This document shows positions 37,859 to 50,801 of a stretch of 64,000 nucleotides of DNA, piece by piece. The notes beneath the pieces were generated by a model. That model did no database searches and was not told where the DNA came from. It saw only the letters and a program-made list of their open reading frames with translations. The DNA comes from Anaerosacchariphilus hominis (GTDB taxonomy: Bacteria; Bacillota; Clostridia; Lachnospirales; Lachnospiraceae). The stretch lies in NCBI RefSeq assembly GCF_014290175.1, contig NZ_JACOOR010000010.1:14366-78365 (forward strand), in the 5' to 3' direction. How positions within the stretch are numbered: position 1 is the first letter of the stretch; every line of letters begins with the position of its first letter. The position numbers and the translations under genes are program-made.

Positions 37859-38158
37859 GGTGCCTACACCTCCTATCTATAAAACATCATTCTAATTATA
37901 TTCATAAAATCCCTTAAAGTCAAGCAATTTGGCGCTAAAATTCATTTTCTTCCCGGATTTTATACATCTTGTGCCTGAAAAATAGTTATCCACAACATGT
38001 GGATAAAATGTGGATAATAAGTGGACAACTTCCTTTTTTTATCCCATTGTTTCCACATTCCGGGCTGGAAATTTAATTCTTTTCTTGATCCCCGTCTGAA
38101 TTTGGTATATTATTGAATATAGGATAAATTGCCTATTTTGGGCACTGAGGAGATAAAT
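37859..38158. other. oriC, dnaA-upstream part (DnaA boxes)
   Basis: The rpmH-dnaA gap. DnaA boxes: TTATCCACA (37986-37994), TGTGGATAA (37998-38006), TGTGGATAA (38009-38017), and a weaker AGTGGACAA (38020-38028). Their tight packing and divergent flanking genes fit the upstream half of a bipartite firmicute origin and a DnaA autoregulatory site. Confidence 0.88.
38085..38113 (+). promoter_or_regulatory. dnaA promoter
   Basis: TTGATC (38085-38090) and TATTAT (38108-38113) with a 17-base spacer, downstream of the DnaA boxes. GAGGAG before the ATG at 38159. Confidence 0.55.
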
Positions 38159-39526
38159 ATGAATCTGATAGAAGAAAAATGGACCGAGATTCTCGAGCAC
38201 GTCCGAAAGGAACATGAACTTTCGGATGTTTCTTTTGAGACCTGGCTCCTTCCGCTGAAGGTACACAGCACCGACGATCACGTCGTAAAAATTATTGTTC
38301 CCATGGGAGAGCAGATGATTACCTATCTGAACTCCAAGTTTAAGACGCCTATTTTTGTGGCCATCGCCGAATTTACAGGCGAAAAGTACGATGTGGAATT
38401 CATAACGGAAAAGGACGCCCAGGAGCAGAAGGCTGCTTCAGCAAAGGCTGCGGCTCCCGTCGCGGATCGTCCGGTGATTAGTCCGGATTTTGAAAAGTCC
38501 AATATCAATCCGAAGTTTACCTTCGACACCTTCGTGGTCGGCAGTAATAACAAGTTCGCCCACGCAGCTTCACTGGCTGTGGCCGAGACGCCCGGCAAGG
38601 TCTATAATCCGCTGTTCCTGCACGGAGGCGTGGGACTGGGAAAAACCCATCTGATGCACGCCATTGCCAATTACATCTTAAAAGAAAACCCGAATATGAA
38701 GGTACTCTACGTCACCAGTGAATACTTCACCAACGAGCTGATCGAGACCCTGCGAATGGGCGATCCCTCCGGTATGACCCGCTTCCGCGAGAAATATCGG
38801 AACATTGACGTACTGCTCATCGACGACGTTCAGTTTATTATAGGAAAGGAAAGTACTCAGGAGGAGTTCTTCCATACTTTCAATGCCCTTCATACAGCCA
38901 ATAAACAGATCATTATCTCCAGTGACCGTCCTCCCAAGGATATCGAGACTCTGGAGGAGCGTCTCCGCACCCGGTTTGAGTGCGGCCTGATCGCCGATGT
39001 ATCCTCCCCGGACTTTGAAACCCGTATGGCCATTCTTCGCAAAAAAGAGGAACTGGAGGGTTATCACATCGACGACGATATCATTACCTATATCGCTACG
39101 AATATCAAGTCCAACATCCGTGAGCTGGAAGGCGCTTTCAACCGTCTGATCGCCCTTTCCACCCTGGAAAAGCGTCCCATTGATATGCTTCTGGCTGAGG
39201 AAGCCATCAAGGATATCATTTCTCCGGGCGAGAGCCGGAAGGTGACGCCGGAGCTGATCATTGAGATCGTAGCGGAACATTTTCATATCAGTCCTTCTGA
39301 TATTTACAGCAATAAGCGTACCGCCAATATCGCCTATCCCCGCCAGGTAGCCATGTATCTGTGCAAGGATAACGGCACCACCTTAAAGAAAATCGGCGAG
39401 ATCATGGGCGGCCGGGATCACACCACCGTCATGCACGGCGTGGAGAAGATTGAAAAAGAACTACAGAACAATGATTCCACCATCCGTACCATCGGAACCA
39501 TCCGCAAGAAGATTAACCCCAATTAA
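38159..39526 (+). CDS. dnaA: chromosomal replication initiator DnaA
   Basis: 455 residues from the ATG at 38159; an upstream in-frame start at 38129 lacks a ribosome site. Domain I (1-85), linker, AAA+ domain with Walker A GGVGLGKTHL and Walker B LLIDDVQF, and C-terminal HTH with GGRDHTTVMHGVEKI that reads DnaA boxes. It opens oriC with ATP. Confidence 0.99.
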   Translation: MNLIEEKWTEILEHVRKEHELSDVSFETWLLPLKVHSTDDHVVKIIVPMGEQMITYLNSKFKTPIFVAIAEFTGEKYDVEFITEKDAQEQKAASAKAAAPVADRPVISPDFEKSNINPKFTFDTFVVGSNNKFAHAASLAVAETPGKVYNPLFLHGGVGLGKTHLMHAIANYILKENPNMKVLYVTSEYFTNELIETLRMGDPSGMTRFREKYRNIDVLLIDDVQFIIGKESTQEEFFHTFNALHTANKQIIISSDRPPKDIETLEERLRTRFECGLIADVSSPDFETRMAILRKKEELEGYHIDDDIITYIATNIKSNIRELEGAFNRLIALSTLEKRPIDMLLAEEAIKDIISPGESRKVTPELIIEIVAEHFHISPSDIYSNKRTANIAYPRQVAMYLCKDNGTTLKKIGEIMGGRDHTTVMHGVEKIEKELQNNDSTIRTIGTIRKKINPN

Positions 39527-39811
39527 CCGTTCCCTGGGCTTGGAATTATTTATCAACATTCTCATGTGGACAACCATGTTGATCCTGTGGGGAAAACTTT
39601 TCATCTGAAAAGACCATGTGTATAACCTGCCCGGTTGACCGCCGGTTATACCCTGCTTTTTCACATAGTTATCCTTTTCAGAACCCCTTGATTTCTGGGG
39701 CTTCAGACCACTTATCAACATATTCACAGCCCCTACTACGGTTACGACGGATTCTTTTATATATTTATTTACAGCGCCCTCCGGGGAACGACGAAAGGAG
39801 TTATACACATT
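39527..39811. other. oriC, dnaA-dnaN part (DnaA boxes and AT-rich unwinding region)
   Basis: DnaA-box-like 9-mers: TTATCAACA (39550-39558), TGTGGACAA (39565-39573), TGTGGGGAA (39586-39594), TGTGTATAA (39617-39625), TTATCAACA (39712-39720), TTATACACA (39801-39809). The A+T-rich run at about 39752-39773 (TTCTTTTATATATTTATTTA) is the best candidate for the unwinding element. The dnaN ribosome site AAGGAG overlaps the end. Confidence 0.85.
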
Positions 39812-40924
39812 ATGAAGTTTGTCTGCAAGAAATCAGACCTTGTAAAAGGTGTCAATATTGTTCTGAAAGCAGTTCCTTCCAAGACGACCATGTCCATTCT
39901 GGAATGTATTCTGATTGATGCGTCCACAGGGCAGATCAAGATGACAGCCAATGATATGGAACTGGGAATCGAAACCGTCATCGAGGGAAACATTCTGGAA
40001 AAAGGTATTGTAGCCATTGATGCCAAGATCTTTTCCGAGATCGTACGGAAGCTTCCGGATAATGACGTAACCATTGAGACAGATGCTTCGTTTAAAACTA
40101 AAATCACCTGTGAGAAGGCGAAGTTTGACATTTCCGGAAAATCCGGTGAGGATTTTTCCTATCTGCCCTATATTGAAAAGAATGAGTATATTTCTCTGTC
40201 CCAGTTTAACCTGAAGGAAGTAATCAAGCAGACCATTTTCTCCGTTTCCGATAATGAAAACAACAAAATCATGACCGGCGAACTTTTTGAGATTAACGGC
40301 GAGAACCTGAAGGTGGTTTCTCTGGACGGACACCGGGTATCCATCCGGAATCTGAAACTGAAGGAAAGTTACGATCCCAGAAAGGTGATCGTACCGGGAA
40401 AGACCCTGGTGGAGGTCAGCAAAATCCTTTCCGGCGAGATGGAGGACGAGGTCCGCATTTTCTTCACGAAAAATCATATCGTATTTGAGTTTGACGAGAC
40501 CGTTGTGGTATCCCGTCTGATCGAGGGCGAGTATTTCCGCATCGAGCAGATGCTTTCCACTGATTATGAGACGAAGGTAAAGGTGAATAAGAAGGAGCTT
40601 CTGAACTGTATCGACCGCGCGACCCTGTTAATTCGTGAGAGCGATAAGAAGCCCATCATTATCCAGATCGGTGATGGGGAGATGCGACTGAAGCTGACCT
40701 CCGGTGTGGGTTCCATGAATGAGGAGATCGTCATCGAAAAAGAGGGCAAGGACATTCTGATCGGCTTCAATCCCAAGTTCCTGATCGATGCCCTGCGCGT
40801 CATCGACGACGAGATGGTGACCCTGTATCTGGTAAATCCCAAGGCGCCCTGCTTTATCCGGGACGATCAGGAATCCTATATCTATCTGATCCTTCCGGTG
40901 AACTTCAGCAGCGCTTCTGTATAA
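39812..40924 (+). CDS. dnaN: DNA polymerase III beta clamp
   Basis: 370 residues, the usual three-fold repeated clamp. MKFVCKKSDLVKGVNIVLKAVPSK opens it and FNPKFLIDALRVID and CFIRDD...YLILPVN lie near the end. The ring holds polymerases on DNA. Confidence 0.98.
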   Translation: MKFVCKKSDLVKGVNIVLKAVPSKTTMSILECILIDASTGQIKMTANDMELGIETVIEGNILEKGIVAIDAKIFSEIVRKLPDNDVTIETDASFKTKITCEKAKFDISGKSGEDFSYLPYIEKNEYISLSQFNLKEVIKQTIFSVSDNENNKIMTGELFEINGENLKVVSLDGHRVSIRNLKLKESYDPRKVIVPGKTLVEVSKILSGEMEDEVRIFFTKNHIVFEFDETVVVSRLIEGEYFRIEQMLSTDYETKVKVNKKELLNCIDRATLLIRESDKKPIIIQIGDGEMRLKLTSGVGSMNEEIVIEKEGKDILIGFNPKFLIDALRVIDDEMVTLYLVNPKAPCFIRDDQESYIYLILPVNFSSASV

Positions 40925-40952
40925 AGTCTGTAGTAAGGACAAAGGAGACATT

Positions 40953-41161
40953 ATGGAATCTATCGAAGTAGCAATTCGGGATGAATTTATCCGCCTGGGT
41001 CAGGCCATGAAGCTGGCCGGGATCCTTTCCCTGGGCTCGGATATCAAGTACGAGATCGTGGACGGCAAGGTAAAGGTAAACGGCGAAGTGGAGGAGCGCA
41101 GAGGGCGCAAGCTTCACAGGGGAGACGTCTTTACCTATCAGGGACAGGATTATAAAATCGT

Positions 41162-41165
<4 letters not shown>
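40953..41165 (+). CDS. yaaA: S4-domain RNA-binding protein YaaA
   Basis: 70 residues forming one S4 domain (FIRLGQAMKLAGILSLGSDIKYEIVDGKVKVNGEVEERRGRKL). Its place between dnaN and recF is conserved in Firmicutes. It overlaps recF by four bases (ATGA). RNA target unclear. Confidence 0.93.
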
Positions 41166-44192
<3,027 letters not shown>

Positions 44193-44247
44193 CAGTTCAG
44201 CCATGGCGCGGCTGAACCTACGAACCTATAAAAAGGGAGAATAGAAA

Positions 44248-46728
44248 ATGGAAGACAATATCTTTGACAAAGTCCATGACGTGGATTTGAAAAAGACCAT
44301 GGAAGATTGTTATATCGATTATGCCATGAGCGTTATCGCAGCCCGTGCCCTTCCGGATGTCCGGGACGGCCTGAAGCCGGTACAGCGGCGTGTGCTCTAT
44401 TCTATGATCGAGCTGAATAACGGACCGGATAAGCCCCACAGAAAGTGCGCGCGTATCGTCGGCGATACCATGGGTAAATATCACCCCCACGGCGACAGTT
44501 CCATCTATGGAGCTCTGGTCAATATGGCCCAGGACTGGTCCACCCGTTATCCGCTGGTAGACGGTCACGGTAACTTCGGTTCCGTGGACGGCGACGGCGC
44601 GGCGGCCATGCGATATACAGAGGCCCGCTTAAGCAAGATTTCCATGGAAATGCTGGCGGATATCAATAAAAATACCGTAGATTTCGTACCGAACTTTGAT
44701 GAGACCGAGAAGGAGCCCTCTGTGCTGCCCTCCCGTTTTCCGAATCTTTTGGTGAACGGTACCACAGGTATCGCGGTCGGTATGGCGACGAATATTCCCC
44801 CCCATAACCTGCGCGAGGTCATTAAGGCTGTGGTAAAGCTCATCGATAATCGGATCGAGGAGGATCGTGACACCACCATCGAAGAAATTTTAAAGATTGT
44901 CAAGGGACCGGATTTTCCCACAGGAGCGGAGATTCTGGGAACCCGAGGTATCGAGGAGGCCTACCGGACAGGACGGGGCAAGATCCGCGTGCGTGCCGTG
45001 ACGAATATCGAGACCATGAGCAACGGCAAGAGCCGTATTGTGGTTACCGAACTTCCTTATATGGTCAATAAGGCCCGGCTCATTGAGAAAATCGCGGAGC
45101 TGGTAAAAGAAAAACGCATCGACGGTATCACCTACATCGGCGACGAGTCCAGCCGCGAGGGCATGCGGATCAACATCGAGCTCCGCAAGGACGCCAACGC
45201 CAATGTGATCCTGAATCAGCTCTACAAGCATACCCAGCTGCAGGATACCTACGGCGTGATCATGCTGGCGCTGGTGGGCAAAGAGCCGAAAGTCCTGAAT
45301 CTCCTGGATATGCTGAAGTATTACCTGCTTCACCAGGAGGACGTGGTTACCCGTCGTACCAAATACGATCTGAATAAGGCCGAGGAGCGTGCCCATATCT
45401 TAAAGGGCCTGCTCATCGCCCTGGACAATATCGACGAAGTCATCCAGATCATCCGCGGATCTCAGTCCACGCCGGAGGCAAAGCAGAAGCTCATGGAGCG
45501 CTTCGGTCTGGACGATGTACAGGCCCAGGCCATCGTAGACATGCGTCTGCGTACACTGACCGGTCTGGAACGGGAGAAGCTGGAGGCAGAGTACAAAGCG
45601 CTGATGGAGCAGATCGATTACTTAAAGGGCATTTTGGCAGATGAGAAGAAGCTGCTGGGTGTCATCAAAGAGGAGATCACAGTAATTGCTGACAAATACG
45701 GCGACGATCGCCGGACCAGCATCGGCTTTGACGAATTTGATCTGTCTATGGAAGACCTGATTCCCGAGGAGGATGTGGTTATTACCATGACAAACCTTGG
45801 TTACATCAAGCGTATGACCACCGACAACTTTAAGAGTCAGAACCGCGGCGGCAAGGGTATTAAGGGTATGCAGACTATCAATGAGGATTACATTGAGGAT
45901 CTGATGATGACCACCACCCACCATTACATTATGTTCTTTACGAATACCGGTAAGGTGTACCGGCTGAAGGGCTACGAGATTCCCGAGGCCAGCAGAACCT
46001 CCCGTGGAACAGCCATTATCAATCTGCTGTCCCTGCAGCCGGGCGAGAAGATTACGGCGGTGATTCCGATCAAAGAATACGAAGAGGGCAAATACCTCTT
46101 TATGGCCACCAAGAATGGTCTGGTAAAGAAAACAGCCATTCAGGAGTACGCAAATGTGAAAAAATCCGGACTGGTAGCCATCAATCTACGGGAGAACGAT
46201 GAGCTGATCGAAGTGAAGTACACGGATAACGAGCAGGATGCATTTCTGATTACCAAGTATGGCATGTGTATCCGTTTTAAGGAGACCGATGTCCGTGCTA
46301 CCGGCCGTGCGTCCATGGGAGTCATCGGTATGAGCCTGGCCGATCAGGATGAGATTGTGGCCATGCAGGTACGCAATCAGGGCGAATATTTGCTGGTAGT
46401 CTCTGAAAAGGGACTGGGCAAGCGCACAGGCATGGATGAGTTTACCGTACAGAACCGCGGCGGCAAGGGCGTGAAGTGCTACAAGATCACCGACAAGACA
46501 GGCAATGTGGTGGGAGCCAAGGCGGTCAATGAGGACAATGAGGTTATGCTCATCACCACCGAAGGTATCATTATCCGGATTCCCTGTAACGGCATTTCCA
46601 TCATGGGTCGTATCACTTCCGGTGTGAAGCTGATGAACGTGGATTCTGAAAACGTATCTGTGGCAAGTATCGCCAAGGTGCGGGAGCAGATGAATAAAGA
46701 GGAGTCTGCAGAGGAAGAAGAAATCTGA
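44248..46728 (+). CDS. gyrA: DNA gyrase subunit A
   Basis: 826 residues. Catalytic Tyr123 in [12 protein letters not shown]. The quinolone region reads [18 protein letters not shown]: Ser84 matches E. coli Ser83, while the residue matching Asp87 is Gly88. The C-terminal beta-pinwheel has the GyrA box QNRGGKG (here also as a second similar copy NRGGKGVK). A Glu-rich tail ends the protein. Confidence 0.98.
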   Translation: MEDNIFDKVHDVDLKKTMEDCYIDYAMSVIAARALPDVRDGLKPVQRRVLYSMIELNNGPDKPHRKCARIVGDTMGKYHPHGDSSIYGALVNMAQDWSTRYPLVDGHGNFGSVDGDGAAAMRYTEARLSKISMEMLADINKNTVDFVPNFDETEKEPSVLPSRFPNLLVNGTTGIAVGMATNIPPHNLREVIKAVVKLIDNRIEEDRDTTIEEILKIVKGPDFPTGAEILGTRGIEEAYRTGRGKIRVRAVTNIETMSNGKSRIVVTELPYMVNKARLIEKIAELVKEKRIDGITYIGDESSREGMRINIELRKDANANVILNQLYKHTQLQDTYGVIMLALVGKEPKVLNLLDMLKYYLLHQEDVVTRRTKYDLNKAEERAHILKGLLIALDNIDEVIQIIRGSQSTPEAKQKLMERFGLDDVQAQAIVDMRLRTLTGLEREKLEAEYKALMEQIDYLKGILADEKKLLGVIKEEITVIADKYGDDRRTSIGFDEFDLSMEDLIPEEDVVITMTNLGYIKRMTTDNFKSQNRGGKGIKGMQTINEDYIEDLMMTTTHHYIMFFTNTGKVYRLKGYEIPEASRTSRGTAIINLLSLQPGEKITAVIPIKEYEEGKYLFMATKNGLVKKTAIQEYANVKKSGLVAINLRENDELIEVKYTDNEQDAFLITKYGMCIRFKETDVRATGRASMGVIGMSLADQDEIVAMQVRNQGEYLLVVSEKGLGKRTGMDEFTVQNRGGKGVKCYKITDKTGNVVGAKAVNEDNEVMLITTEGIIIRIPCNGISIMGRITSGVKLMNVDSENVSVASIAKVREQMNKEESAEEEEI

Positions 46729-46732
46729 TGTG

Positions 46733-46765
46733 CAAGTCTGAGACTGTTTGGCAGTCCCAGACTTG
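46733..46765 (+). terminator. hairpin after gyrA
   Basis: CAAGTCTG..ACTG pairs with CAGT..CAGACTTG around TTTGG, five bases after the stop. No T run follows, so termination strength is uncertain. Confidence 0.5.
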
Positions 46766-46795
46766 AATAAAACATCGAAAATCGATAAAAATATA

Positions 46796-46852
46796 TTGAA
46801 AAACAATAAAAAGAGTGGTAAGATACAGGTATCCGAAAGGGATAGCTGTATT
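46796..46852 (+). promoter_or_regulatory. promoter and leader hairpin of the DUF2975 operon
   Basis: TTGAAA (46796-46801), 17-base spacer, TAAGAT (46819-46824). Directly after it a stem ACAG-TATCC/GG-ATA-CTGT with a GAAA loop lies in the leader, followed by a T-rich stretch. Confidence 0.55.
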
Positions 46853-46898
46853 TTACCGCTTTTTCTTTTTCAAAATATTACAATTACAGGAGGTATCT

Positions 46899-47339
46899 AT
46901 GAAAGTGACAAGATTTACAAAGGGAGTATTGGATTTCATGTTTTACGCAGGAATTTTGATCGTCCTGAGCCTGCCGGTTTCCCTGAAAATTCTGGGTGAC
47001 TATTTTCCGGAATACAGACAATTCTATGTCGTACTGTTTTTTTTCCTGTTTTTGTCCGGTATCTTTGCGCTTCTGATTATCCGGGAACTGCGGTGTATGT
47101 TCCGGACGGTGCTTGCGGGAGATTGTTTTGTAGAGCATAATGTGACCAGCTTAAAAAGAATGGCAGTATACAGTTTTTGCATTGCGGCGCTTACATTGAT
47201 TCGCCTGATACTTGCGACGACTCCGGCGGCGGTGGTGGAGATTCTGGTATTTTTGATTGCCGGTCTGTTCAGCCGGGTACTGGCTGATGTTTTCGCTCAG
47301 GCAGTTACTTATAAGCTGGAAAATGATTTCACGATATAG
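46899..47339 (+). CDS. DUF2975 family membrane protein
   Basis: 146 residues from the ATG at 46899 (ACAGGAGGT upstream). Four hydrophobic helices: VLDFMFYAGILIVLSL, FYVVLFFFLFLSGIFALLII, AVYSFCIAALTLIRLIL and VVEILVFLIAGLFSRVLADVFAQA. The protein ends with a polar YKLENDFTI. This family is regularly paired with a small XRE regulator, as here (11 bases to the next gene). Function unknown. Confidence 0.85.
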   Translation: MKVTRFTKGVLDFMFYAGILIVLSLPVSLKILGDYFPEYRQFYVVLFFFLFLSGIFALLIIRELRCMFRTVLAGDCFVEHNVTSLKRMAVYSFCIAALTLIRLILATTPAAVVEILVFLIAGLFSRVLADVFAQAVTYKLENDFTI

Positions 47340-47350
47340 GAGGAATGGAA

Positions 47351-47590
47351 ATGGCAATTCGTATCAATCTGGACGTGATGATGGCCAGACGGAAAATCGG
47401 TCTCACGGAGCTGTCCCGGGAGGTGGATGTGACCATGGCCAATTTGTCCATTTTAAAAAATAACAAGGCAAAGGCGGTACGATTTTCGACCCTGAACGCC
47501 ATATGTAAGGCGCTGGACTGTCAGCCCGGTGACATTCTCGAATACGTCCCGGACGGTGACGGAGCGGAGATCAGTGAGGAGGGGATCTAG
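47351..47590 (+). CDS. small XRE-family regulator (YozG-like)
   Basis: 79 residues, nearly all one helix-turn-helix (IRINLDVMMARRKIGLTELSREVDVTMANLSILKNNKAKAVRFSTLNAICKAL). The ATG at 47351 gives correct spacing to AGGAGG (47338-47343); the ATG at 47345 is too close. Partner of the DUF2975 gene; likely regulates this operon (inference). Confidence 0.88.
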   Translation: MAIRINLDVMMARRKIGLTELSREVDVTMANLSILKNNKAKAVRFSTLNAICKALDCQPGDILEYVPDGDGAEISEEGI

Positions 47591-47591
47591 C

Positions 47592-49067
47592 ATGAAGCTA
47601 TGGGAAAAGCGGAAGAACTTCAGCCATCTACAATTACTGGTGGGATTTTCACTTTTTTATGTATTTTGTCTGTATGATAATTTTTCAGGCGTACTGTATC
47701 TGGTATTTTTAGCAGGAATGCTTTTGATGGATTGCTTTCTCATGAAGCAGGCCGGGCGATCGATCAAAAAAGGGTCAAAGCTCTATATGCTGGCCATTCT
47801 GCTTCTGGGCGTGTCCACCTTCCTGACCGGTAATCTCATTATCATCTGGTGCAATAAACTGGCCGTCTGGATACTGTTCGGTATTTTGCTTCTGCATGAC
47901 GGCTATGAGGATCAAAACTGGACGGTGTTCCGCTATGTGGGAAGTCTATGGGATCTGGCCATGACGGCCCTGGCCCATCTTTTCTCCGTGTTTCCGGAGT
48001 TAGCCAAAAGTCGGAGAGCGCGAAAGGCAGAGGCCGGAGCCGGAAAAAAGAAACCGGGTGAAAAAACGATGTATATCATTCTGGGAATTCTGGTGGGCGT
48101 AACCCTGCTTTGTCTGATTCTGCCGCTTTTAATTTCTGCAGACGCAGTCTTCGATCAGCTGCTGGGAGGCGCGTTCGACTGGGTAGTTCAGGCGGTCAGT
48201 CATATCATCCTTCCAACGAAGCTGGTGTGGCCGATGCTGATGTTTCTCTGGGGGATGATGTTTTTCTTTGCTATCTACAGCGCTATAAAGAACCGAAAGC
48301 CCCAGGCGGAAGAAAAGGATCTCCGCACCCAGGAGCCGGTTCTGGCGATCACAGCGCTGGCGGTTATCGGTGTGGTCTATCTGCTGTTCTGCATGGTTCA
48401 GATTTCCTACCTGTTCACCGGTGGTTTTACCCTTCCGGCGGAATACTCCTACGCAGGCTTTGCCAGACAGGGTTTCTTTCAGCTCCTTTTTGTCAGCGCG
48501 CTGAATCTTTTGCTGGTGCTGGTGACCTTAAGCTTTTTCCGGGAAAATAGGGCGTTGAAAATTATGCTGGCCTTTCTTTCTGTCTGTACCTATATCATGA
48601 TTATTTCCTCGGCCTGCCGGATGTTTCTCTACATTCAGGCATACCAGCTGACCCGCCTCCGGGTACTGGTGCTGTTTGCGCTGCTGGTGCTGGCAGTGTT
48701 GTTTGCGGGAGTGATCCGGAATATTTTTCAGGAAAGATTTCCGTTGTTCCGGTACAGCGTGGCGGTAGTAACGGTGCTGTATCTCGTCCTTTCCTTCAGC
48801 CACATGGACGCCTGGATTGCCGCCTATAATATCGCCCACGATCAGACCAGCTATCTTTACGAGCTGTCCACAGACGCGTCGGGCCCGATGCTGAAGGCCG
48901 CAAAGGAAGGAACGGCGGAGGCGGAGATGACGAGAGCGTATTTTTCCATGAATGAGTATCGGCAGGAGGAGCATACGGGGATCCGAAAATTCAACGTGTC
49001 GGAGTTTCTGTTTAAGCTGCGGTGTAAAGAATACTTCCGCGGGGATACCGGCGCGCCGGCGGAATAA
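47592..49067 (+). CDS. DUF4173 family membrane protein
   Basis: 491 residues with about a dozen hydrophobic helices and the DUF4173 motif FTLPAEYSYAGFARQGFFQLLFVSALNL. A polar C-terminal region (HMDAWIAAYNIAHDQTSYLYELS) follows. It starts one base after the XRE stop, with GAGGAGGGG upstream, so all three genes form one operon. Function unknown. Confidence 0.8.
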   Translation: MKLWEKRKNFSHLQLLVGFSLFYVFCLYDNFSGVLYLVFLAGMLLMDCFLMKQAGRSIKKGSKLYMLAILLLGVSTFLTGNLIIIWCNKLAVWILFGILLLHDGYEDQNWTVFRYVGSLWDLAMTALAHLFSVFPELAKSRRARKAEAGAGKKKPGEKTMYIILGILVGVTLLCLILPLLISADAVFDQLLGGAFDWVVQAVSHIILPTKLVWPMLMFLWGMMFFFAIYSAIKNRKPQAEEKDLRTQEPVLAITALAVIGVVYLLFCMVQISYLFTGGFTLPAEYSYAGFARQGFFQLLFVSALNLLLVLVTLSFFRENRALKIMLAFLSVCTYIMIISSACRMFLYIQAYQLTRLRVLVLFALLVLAVLFAGVIRNIFQERFPLFRYSVAVVTVLYLVLSFSHMDAWIAAYNIAHDQTSYLYELSTDASGPMLKAAKEGTAEAEMTRAYFSMNEYRQEEHTGIRKFNVSEFLFKLRCKEYFRGDTGAPAE

Positions 49068-49135
49068 AATCTGGCGGTTCGGCAGAGACCGCGCCGCCGG
49101 AACTTTAGGATGACAAATGAAGTGCTTTATATTAT

Positions 49136-49192
49136 AATTACATTGAGTTCGTATACCTTTTCTGAATAATGCGAATTCAATGTAATTTTTTT
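49136..49192 (+). terminator. strong intrinsic terminator
   Basis: AATTACATTGA-TTCG pairs with CGAA-TCAATGTAATT and is followed by seven T. It ends the DUF2975-XRE-DUF4173 operon and lies 14 bases before the next gene, so that gene would need read-through or a promoter inside the hairpin. Confidence 0.85.
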
Positions 49193-49205
49193 GATCGGAG
49201 ACTTT

Positions 49206-50744
49206 ATGCAAAATAAATTGTTACGGGTGGCAGACGGTGTGGTACTCTGGCTGTCCATCCTGCTGTTCGGGTTTCTGACGGCGGCCAGCATGTTAAGCAC
49301 CACTTATTTTACGGCAGATTCTTCCTATGGGGAGCGGCCGGAATACCGCCTGGATTTTATCCCGCTGAATCTGCTGGTTCTGGCGGTTATTCTGGGAATT
49401 TTATATCTATTATCAAAAAAACAGATATTTGAGAAAATTTCAGTGAGGGCCCTGGCGGCTGTGGCAATTCTGTTCGTGATCGGCATGAGCGTTCTCTGGA
49501 TTCAGGTGAGCCACACCTATCCGGAGGCCGATCAGAAGGCGGTTTCCTGGGTGTCTTATCTGATGACCCAGAATAATTTTCTTTTTTTTGAGCATGGAAA
49601 ATACATGCAGATCTATCCGAACCAGCTGGGTCTGGCGGCTATTCTGGAGGCTTTGTACCGTCTGACCGGCGGGGAAAACTGGAAAGCCTTTATGTATCTG
49701 ACCGCCCTGGCAAATGGAGTTGTGGTTTATCTGCTTTACCGGATTACGGATCAGCTTTACCAGGATCAAAAGGCGGAGCGTCTGGTGCTGCTGGCGTCCA
49801 TGGGCTGTATCCAGATTATCTTATACAGCACCTTCCTCTACGGAATTATGCTGGGACTGGCCTTCGCGCTTGGGGCCTTTTACGCGCTGCTTCTTTTTCT
49901 GGATCATGGAAAGTGGCGTTATGCGGTAAGTGCCGGAATTTTGATGGGAATTTCGGTTCTGGTGAAGAATAATTACAGTATCTTTCTGGTGGCGCTGGTG
50001 ATTCTGCTTTTGTATGACGCGGTAAAAAAGAGTGGGGGCGGGATCAGAAAAGCCGGAAAGAGTCTGGCTGCCATCCTGATTTTGATCGGTCTGACTGCGC
50101 TTTTGAGCAGAAGTCTGACGGCCTTTTACGAGCATCGCTCCGGCCTTACGATCGAAAGCGGTATGCCCAAATCCCTTTGGGTGGCCATGGGCATGCAGGA
50201 GGGGGAGCGGGCCGAGGGCTGGTATAATGAGTTTAATTTCAATACTTATGTAAACTCAGGCTGCGATCCGGCGGCCAGTGACGCTATGGCCAGAGAGGCC
50301 ATTGGGGAGTCGCTGCAGCAGTTTCAAAAGGATCCGGCTTACGCCGCCCGGTTTTATCTGAAAAAGACCCTGTCCCAGTGGAACGAGCCCACTTATGAGG
50401 CCCTCTGGGTCAACCAGTTTCACAACGGCGATTTTTCCACCATTGTGCAGAGCGTCTATACGGGTAAGCTGTATCAGGCGCTGCATGAGTACATGAATCT
50501 GTTTCAACTGCTGGTATTCACAGCGGTGTTCGCGGGACTGCTGATCGGCAGAAAGGGGGAGAAACGGTGGCAGCTCACAGAACTGTTCCTGCCGATGGTG
50601 ATCCTGGGGGGATTTTTCTTCCACACCATCTGGGAGGCTAAATCCCAGTATATTTTCCCTTATTTCGTATGTATGCTTCCGGGCGCGGCCGCAGGGCTTA
50701 GCGGTGTGCTGGGAAAATGGAGCCCTGAAAACACGGGCAAATAG
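49206..50744 (+). CDS. GT-C (GT39-like) membrane glycosyltransferase
   Basis: 512 residues, ATG at 49206 with GGAG upstream. About eleven membrane helices. The first large external loop has QVSHTYPEADQKAVSW and FFEHGKYMQIYPNQLGLAAILEALYRL, the PNQxG/L layout of GT39-like enzymes using lipid-linked sugars. No partner domain. The end of the gene (SPENTGK-stop) is duplicated just downstream. Confidence 0.7.
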   Translation: MQNKLLRVADGVVLWLSILLFGFLTAASMLSTTYFTADSSYGERPEYRLDFIPLNLLVLAVILGILYLLSKKQIFEKISVRALAAVAILFVIGMSVLWIQVSHTYPEADQKAVSWVSYLMTQNNFLFFEHGKYMQIYPNQLGLAAILEALYRLTGGENWKAFMYLTALANGVVVYLLYRITDQLYQDQKAERLVLLASMGCIQIILYSTFLYGIMLGLAFALGAFYALLLFLDHGKWRYAVSAGILMGISVLVKNNYSIFLVALVILLLYDAVKKSGGGIRKAGKSLAAILILIGLTALLSRSLTAFYEHRSGLTIESGMPKSLWVAMGMQEGERAEGWYNEFNFNTYVNSGCDPAASDAMAREAIGESLQQFQKDPAYAARFYLKKTLSQWNEPTYEALWVNQFHNGDFSTIVQSVYTGKLYQALHEYMNLFQLLVFTAVFAGLLIGRKGEKRWQLTELFLPMVILGGFFFHTIWEAKSQYIFPYFVCMLPGAAAGLSGVLGKWSPENTGK

Positions 50745-50801
50745 ATGAAATACCCTACGGGTATCCCTGGATGCCCTGAAAACACGGGCAAATAGATGAA
50801 A
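50722..50801 (+). repeat. 29-bp direct repeat across a gene junction
   Basis: The 29-base stretch at 50722-50750, which starts GCCCTGAAAACACGGGCAAA, recurs exactly at 50773-50801 (period 51). The first copy spans the stop of the GT-C gene and the second spans the start of the next gene. The 22-base spacer contains TACCC-TA-CGGGTA. Confidence 0.95.

Noticed and set aside
50722..50801. Possible CRISPR array
   Set aside because: Only two repeats with one 22-base spacer, spanning gene ends; no cas genes.
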